Shown here: piece after piece, positions 5,741 to 7,754 of the stretch | Layout of the letters: the number at the start of each line of letters is the position of its first letter | Numbering within the stretch: position 1 is the stretch's first letter | Origin: JANOBJ01 sp031411575 | GTDB taxonomy: Bacteria > Pseudomonadota > Gammaproteobacteria > Burkholderiales > Burkholderiaceae_C | DNA length: 7,754 bases | Reading direction: 5' to 3' | Assembly: GCA_031411575.1 (NCBI GenBank) | Contig: JANOBJ010000199.1 | Location: forward strand, 1-7,754 | The notes under the pieces: model-generated | Seen by the model: the letters and a program-made list of their open reading frames with translations, nothing else | What the model was told of the DNA's origin: nothing | Databases searched by the model: none | Made by a program: the position numbers and the translations under genes

Positions 5741-6604
5741 ATGAAGCGCCGGCATCTGTTCGCTCTGGTCTGCACCGCACTGGCTCTGTTTGCCGGTTGC
5801 GCCACCCTTGATGAAAAGCAGCGCGAATGGATCTTCCAGCCGGGCAACCGCAGCTGGGGCGGTGTCGAGGCGCCGGCGGACATGCAGGATGTCTGGATTG
5901 ACTTTGCCTCGCGCGCCTCGGGCAAGCCGGCGCGGCTGCATGGCCTGTGGCTGCCGGCCGATGCCGACGGCAAGCCGGGCAAGGCAGGCAAGGTACCGGT
6001 GCTGCTGTATTTGCACGGGGCGCGCTGGAACGTGGCGGGCTCGTCGTTTCGGGTGCGACGCATGCAGGAGCTCGGCTTTTCGGTGCTGGCCATCGATTAC
6101 CGCGGCTTTGGCAAGAGCACCAACGAATTGCCTTCCGAAGACATGGCCTATGAGGACGCGCGCGCCGCCTGGGACTGGCTGGCCGCGCAGTACCCCGAGC
6201 GGCCACGCTACATCTTTGGGCACTCGCTGGGCGGCGCCATCGCCATTGACCTGGCCGCCCAGGTGGACGACGAGCGCGGCACCATCGTGGAAGGCACGTT
6301 CACGTCCATTCCCGATGTGGCCAGCAGCTTCAAGTGGGGCTGGTTGCCGGTGGGGCCGTTCATCACGCAGCGGTTCGAGTCGATGCGCAAGGTGGCGCGC
6401 GTGGGCTCGCCGCTGCTGGTGGTGCACGGCAGCAACGACAACCTGATCAAACCGGAGCTCGGCCGCCGACTGTTTGAGGCCGCCACCGGGCCGAAGCTGT
6501 TCATCGAAGTGGAAGGCGGCTCGCACCACAACACCAATTCCATGGGCCAGGGCCAGTACCGGCAGGCCCTGGCGCAGCTGTTCGGCTGGCCCACGACGCG
6601 TTGA
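5741..6604 (+). CDS. alpha/beta hydrolase lipoprotein
   Basis: This 287-residue alpha/beta-hydrolase is predicted to be a membrane-anchored lipoprotein: MKRR, a hydrophobic stretch, then LFAGC with the lipidated Cys20. After it, a serine-hydrolase core is complete: oxyanion-hole segment LLYLHG (88-93), IDYRGFGKS (118-126), nucleophile elbow GHSLGG (160-165, Ser162), acid in HGSNDNLI (229-236, Asp233) and catalytic His in GGSHHN (259-264, His262 or His263). The arrangement resembles the BEM46/ABHD13-like group (esterase, thioesterase or peptidase-like); the substrate cannot be inferred. The anchor would place it on the periplasmic side of the inner or outer membrane. There is no good Shine-Dalgarno before the ATG. 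A 10-codon upstream reading frame (5712-5744) overlaps the start by ATGA, so re-initiation is possible. The next gene on the same strand begins 61 bp downstream. Confidence 0.87.
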   Translation: MKRRHLFALVCTALALFAGCATLDEKQREWIFQPGNRSWGGVEAPADMQDVWIDFASRASGKPARLHGLWLPADADGKPGKAGKVPVLLYLHGARWNVAGSSFRVRRMQELGFSVLAIDYRGFGKSTNELPSEDMAYEDARAAWDWLAAQYPERPRYIFGHSLGGAIAIDLAAQVDDERGTIVEGTFTSIPDVASSFKWGWLPVGPFITQRFESMRKVARVGSPLLVVHGSNDNLIKPELGRRLFEAATGPKLFIEVEGGSHHNTNSMGQGQYRQALAQLFGWPTTR

Positions 6605-6665
6605 GCGGTATGTCCGCCATCACCCGGCACGGGCTGAATGGGCGGGTTCTGCTACCCTCCCCTTG
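6605..6665 (+). other. gap between hydrolase and efflux genes
   Basis: These 61 bp contain two weak hairpins (GCGG/CCGC, 6605-6617; CCCG/CGGG, 6623-6633), neither followed by a U-run. There is also an 18-codon reading frame from ATG 6610 to a TGA at 6664-6666 that shares one base with the next start codon. Both could be chance features. Confidence 0.25.
6653..6658 (+). promoter_or_regulatory. possible -10-like hexamer for the MFS gene
   Basis: TACCCT keeps the key T1, A2 and T6 of TATAAT and ends 7 nt before the ATG at 6666. No -35 or Shine-Dalgarno is evident. It is listed because the spacing repeats that seen for DedA and mutL; alone it is weak. Confidence 0.2.
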
Positions 6666-7754
6666 ATGCCGTCGCCGAGCCCTTCTTCTCCCGCGCCCCA
6701 CCTGCCAGCGGCCGCATCCCGCAACACCATGTCGCCCGCCGGGGTGGTGGTGATCCTCTCGCTGCTGCTGGGCATCCAGCCCGTGACCACCGACCTGTAC
6801 CTGCCTGCCCTGCCCGCGCTGACCGAGGGCTTTGGCGCTACCATGCCGCAGGCGCAGCTGACCCTCACCGCCCTGCTGCTGGCGTTTGGCGTGTCGCAGC
6901 TGATCTGGGGGCCGCTGAGCGACCGGTTTGGCCGGCGTCCGGTGCTGCTGTGGGGCATGGCGGCGTACGTGGCGGCGGCGGTTGGCAGCGCGCTGGCTCC
7001 GACCATGGCGGCGCTGATCCTCTGGCGCACCCTGCAGGGCGCGGCCATGGGCGCGGCGGTGATGTGCGCGCGGGCCATCGTGCGCGACCTGTACGCCCCG
7101 CTGCAGGGCGCGCGCGTGATGTCCAAGGGCCTCACCGGCCTGGGCGTGATTGCCTGCATCAGCGCGCCGCTGGGTGGGCTGCTGTCGGACTGGCTGGGCT
7201 GGCGCGCGGCGCTGCTGGCACTGGCGGTGTTCGGCGCGGCCACGCTGCTGGTGGTGGCCCTCAGGTTCGAGGAAACCGTGCCCCCCGGCAATCGGCAACG
7301 TTTAAGGCCCGGCCCGCTGCTGCGCACCTGGCTCGACATCCTGTGCAACCCGACTTTCCTCGCGTTTTCGGCGCTGTCCATCGCTTCGTATGGCGCGCTG
7401 TTCACCTTCCTGGCCGCGTCGCCCTTTGTCTTCATCCAGGTGCTGGGCTTCACCAAGACGCAGTATGGGTTGGTGATGCTGTCGATGTCGGTGGTGTACA
7501 TCCTGGGCACTTTTCTGTGCCGCCACCTGCTGCCGCGCTTTGGTCTGCGCCGCTCGGTGGCGATCGCGGGCGGCATCACGCTGGCGGGCGGCACGCTGAT
7601 GGGCGTGCTGGGGATCGCGGGCGTTCCCAAGGGTTGGGCCATCATGGGGCCGATCTACCTGTTCATCCTGGCGCACGGGGTTCACCAGCACGCCCATCAG
7701 CGTGCCGCCCGCCAGCGTGATGCCGCCCGCGATCGCCACCGAGCGGCGCAGACC
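6666..7754 (+). CDS. Bcr/CflA-family MFS multidrug efflux transporter (3' end missing)
   Basis: This is an inner-membrane proton-driven drug exporter of the 12-helix major facilitator superfamily, Bcr/CflA type. Evidence: the first-helix motif TTDLYLPALPAL (41-52), MFS motif A WGPLSDRFGRRP (81-92), the helix-4 motif RTLQGAAMG with ARAIVRDLY (121-143), a motif C-like APLGGLLSD (167-175), then about five further hydrophobic segments up to LFILAHGVHQ (332-341). The family usually has about 400 residues. Translation is credible to about base 7688 (residue 341); after that the sequence is an inverted copy of 7542-7611, and the encoded tail (HAHQRAARQRD...) is hydrophilic and unlike any MFS. The frame is open to the last base. 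Start: ATG 6666 gives a Pro/Ser/Ala-rich cytoplasmic lead-in; ATG 6729 (Met22), closer to the first helix, is the alternative. It lies 61 bp downstream of the hydrolase on the same strand. Confidence 0.88.
   Translation, partial: MPSPSPSSPAPHLPAAASRNTMSPAGVVVILSLLLGIQPVTTDLYLPALPALTEGFGATMPQAQLTLTALLLAFGVSQLIWGPLSDRFGRRPVLLWGMAAYVAAAVGSALAPTMAALILWRTLQGAAMGAAVMCARAIVRDLYAPLQGARVMSKGLTGLGVIACISAPLGGLLSDWLGWRAALLALAVFGAATLLVVALRFEETVPPGNRQRLRPGPLLRTWLDILCNPTFLAFSALSIASYGALFTFLAASPFVFIQVLGFTKTQYGLVMLSMSVVYILGTFLCRHLLPRFGLRRSVAIAGGITLAGGTLMGVLGIAGVPKGWAIMGPIYLFILAHGVHQHAHQRAARQRDAARDRHRAAQT
7542..7754. repeat. 70-bp perfect inverted repeat at the window end
   Basis: Bases 7685-7754 are the exact reverse complement of 7542-7611, with 73 bases between the arms. 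The left arm lies in the normal reading frame of the efflux gene; the right arm replaces the gene's expected continuation and runs to the last base given. The arms would fold as a 70-bp hairpin. The most economical reading is a fold-back chimera at a contig or read end, not a natural element. Confidence 0.93.

Noticed and set aside
5498..6529. A 344-codon upstream extension of the secreted protein frame on the minus strand
   Set aside because: It is antisense to the complete alpha/beta hydrolase gene, has no family resemblance, and the signal peptide plus strong Shine-Dalgarno fix the real start at 5497. Long antisense open frames are common in GC-rich DNA.
6638..7720. Long plus-strand open frame starting MGGFCYPPL
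   Set aside because: It is in a different frame from the clear MFS protein, is rich in Ala/Gly/Arg/Pro with no motif, and its last part depends on the inverted terminal copy.
6620..7739. Long minus-strand open frames opposite the efflux gene
   Set aside because: They are antisense shadows of a real gene with repetitive Arg/Gln/Ser-rich composition; the frames reading from the window end also start inside the inverted copy.
7542..7754. Inverted repeat as a hairpin transposon end, terminator or phase-variable invertible switch
   Set aside because: The repeat consists of transporter coding sequence, runs to the last base, and the gene is broken exactly at the switch. A library or assembly fold-back explains all of this.
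1..7754. tRNA genes, rRNA, CRISPR arrays, insertion sequences, toxin-antitoxin or phage genes
   Set aside because: No cloverleaf, regular spaced repeat, transposase or phage motif was seen; intergenic gaps are too short for most of these.

Overview
The window is GC-rich, densely coding bacterial DNA. It looks like a betaproteobacterial chromosome, most likely Comamonadaceae (Acidovorax/Rhodoferax/Polaromonas type). The reasons are the strong G/C preference at third codon positions, a MutL with the DMHA and CNHGRP motif variants that I recall from betaproteobacteria, and an AT-rich GCTATTAATT...TAGC repeat of a kind I recall as scattered through Comamonadaceae genomes. This placement is inference, since no search was run.

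Layout. Positions 1-75 appear to be the last codons of an upstream gene. Positions 169-1880 hold a sugar-related pair that overlaps by 4 bp: a FucU/RbsD-type sugar mutarotase and a ROK-family transcriptional regulator. This is probably the tail of a sugar uptake/catabolism operon that begins outside the window. Convergent to it is a DedA membrane protein (minus strand, 1909-2556), which diverges from mutL (2591-4453, GTG start) across only 34 bp. mutL converges on a secreted 340-residue protein of unknown function (minus, 4475-5497) with a small hairpin between the two stop codons. A 243-bp divergent intergenic region leads to a lipoprotein-type alpha/beta hydrolase (5741-6604), followed by a Bcr/CflA-type MFS drug efflux transporter (from 6666) that is cut by the window edge.

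How the genes relate. FucU and the ROK regulator plausibly serve one sugar pathway. DedA (membrane/lipid homeostasis) and MutL (mismatch repair) are housekeeping genes sharing a very compact divergent promoter. The hydrolase and efflux pump are neighbours on one strand but need not share a function.

Most noteworthy: (i) the last 70 bases are a perfect reverse complement of 7542-7611, which breaks the MFS gene and looks like a fold-back assembly or library artefact; (ii) mutL carries two AT-rich repeat-like segments in frame, one in the interdomain linker and one in an ATPase motif; (iii) several start codons sit 6-8 nt after a -10-like hexamer with no Shine-Dalgarno, suggesting leaderless mRNAs. 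I saw no tRNA, rRNA, CRISPR array, insertion sequence or clear defence system. I do not think the window contains a new multi-gene system; the least explained gene is the secreted protein at 4475-5497.
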